Source of the DNA: Zerene cesonia
Taxonomy: Eukaryota; Arthropoda; Insecta; Lepidoptera; Pieridae
Direction: 5' to 3'
Length of the DNA: 64,000 nucleotides
Assembly (NCBI RefSeq): GCF_012273895.1
Contig: NC_052110.1
Span: 2,914,001 to 2,978,000, forward strand
Shown: positions 63,901-64,000 of the stretch, piece by piece
Numbering within the stretch: position 1 is the first letter of the stretch
Layout of the letters: every line of letters begins with the position of its first letter
The notes under the pieces: model-generated
What the model saw: only the letters and a program-made list of their open reading frames with translations
Told to the model about the DNA's origin: nothing
Database searches by the model: none
Translations under genes and position numbers: made by a program

Positions 63901-64000
63901 CTGAAAGAAACAAAAAATGGTCAATCAGGTACAATGTAGTTGTTGAAAGAGTTTGTAATTTTTGAGTTTATTCATTACAAACATAGCTACAAAAATTGCT

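Overview
The window is animal nuclear DNA from an insect, almost certainly a moth or butterfly (Lepidoptera). It is AT-rich, its genes are split by GT-AG introns, and the conserved genes match metazoan families. It is littered with short non-autonomous Helitron-like elements (TC...CTAG inserted between A and T), a tRNA-derived SINE with a poly-A tail, and LINE fragments of the type common in lepidopteran genomes. No bacterial-style operon, CRISPR array or virus was seen. All coding calls were read by eye from splice signals and protein similarity; no search was run.

Region 1-46 kb is gene-poor. No convincing multi-exon protein gene was found. It holds interspersed repeats, one tRNA-Val(CAC) gene at 40.8 kb, a 1000-N assembly gap inside a LINE remnant (43287-44286), and two candidate untranslated first exons on the minus strand with good donors (ending at 12331 and 46189). 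These suggest that much of this stretch is intron of one or more minus-strand genes that continue past the left edge.

Region 46.9-64 kb is gene-dense. In order: mRpL19 (minus, six exons, mitochondrial ribosomal protein bL19m); SCOC (plus, two exons, short coiled-coil Golgi/autophagy protein), divergent from mRpL19; a four-exon plus-strand gene (53128-59978) whose 255-residue product is not a standard insect housekeeping protein but shows a co-linear resemblance to the gasdermin/pejvakin N-terminal domain; a tRNA-Gln(TTG) gene on the opposite strand inside its last intron; Taf12 (minus, three exons, histone-fold TFIID/SAGA subunit), convergent with the previous gene; and the 3' part of an NXF-family mRNA export factor (minus), cut by the right edge.

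The most interesting observations are the gasdermin-like gene, and a perfect 68-bp inverted repeat with a 12-nt loop (57732-57879) built from two opposed copies of a tRNA-derived SINE tail in that gene's last intron. Related SINE pieces lie at 45.4 kb and inside a Taf12 intron.
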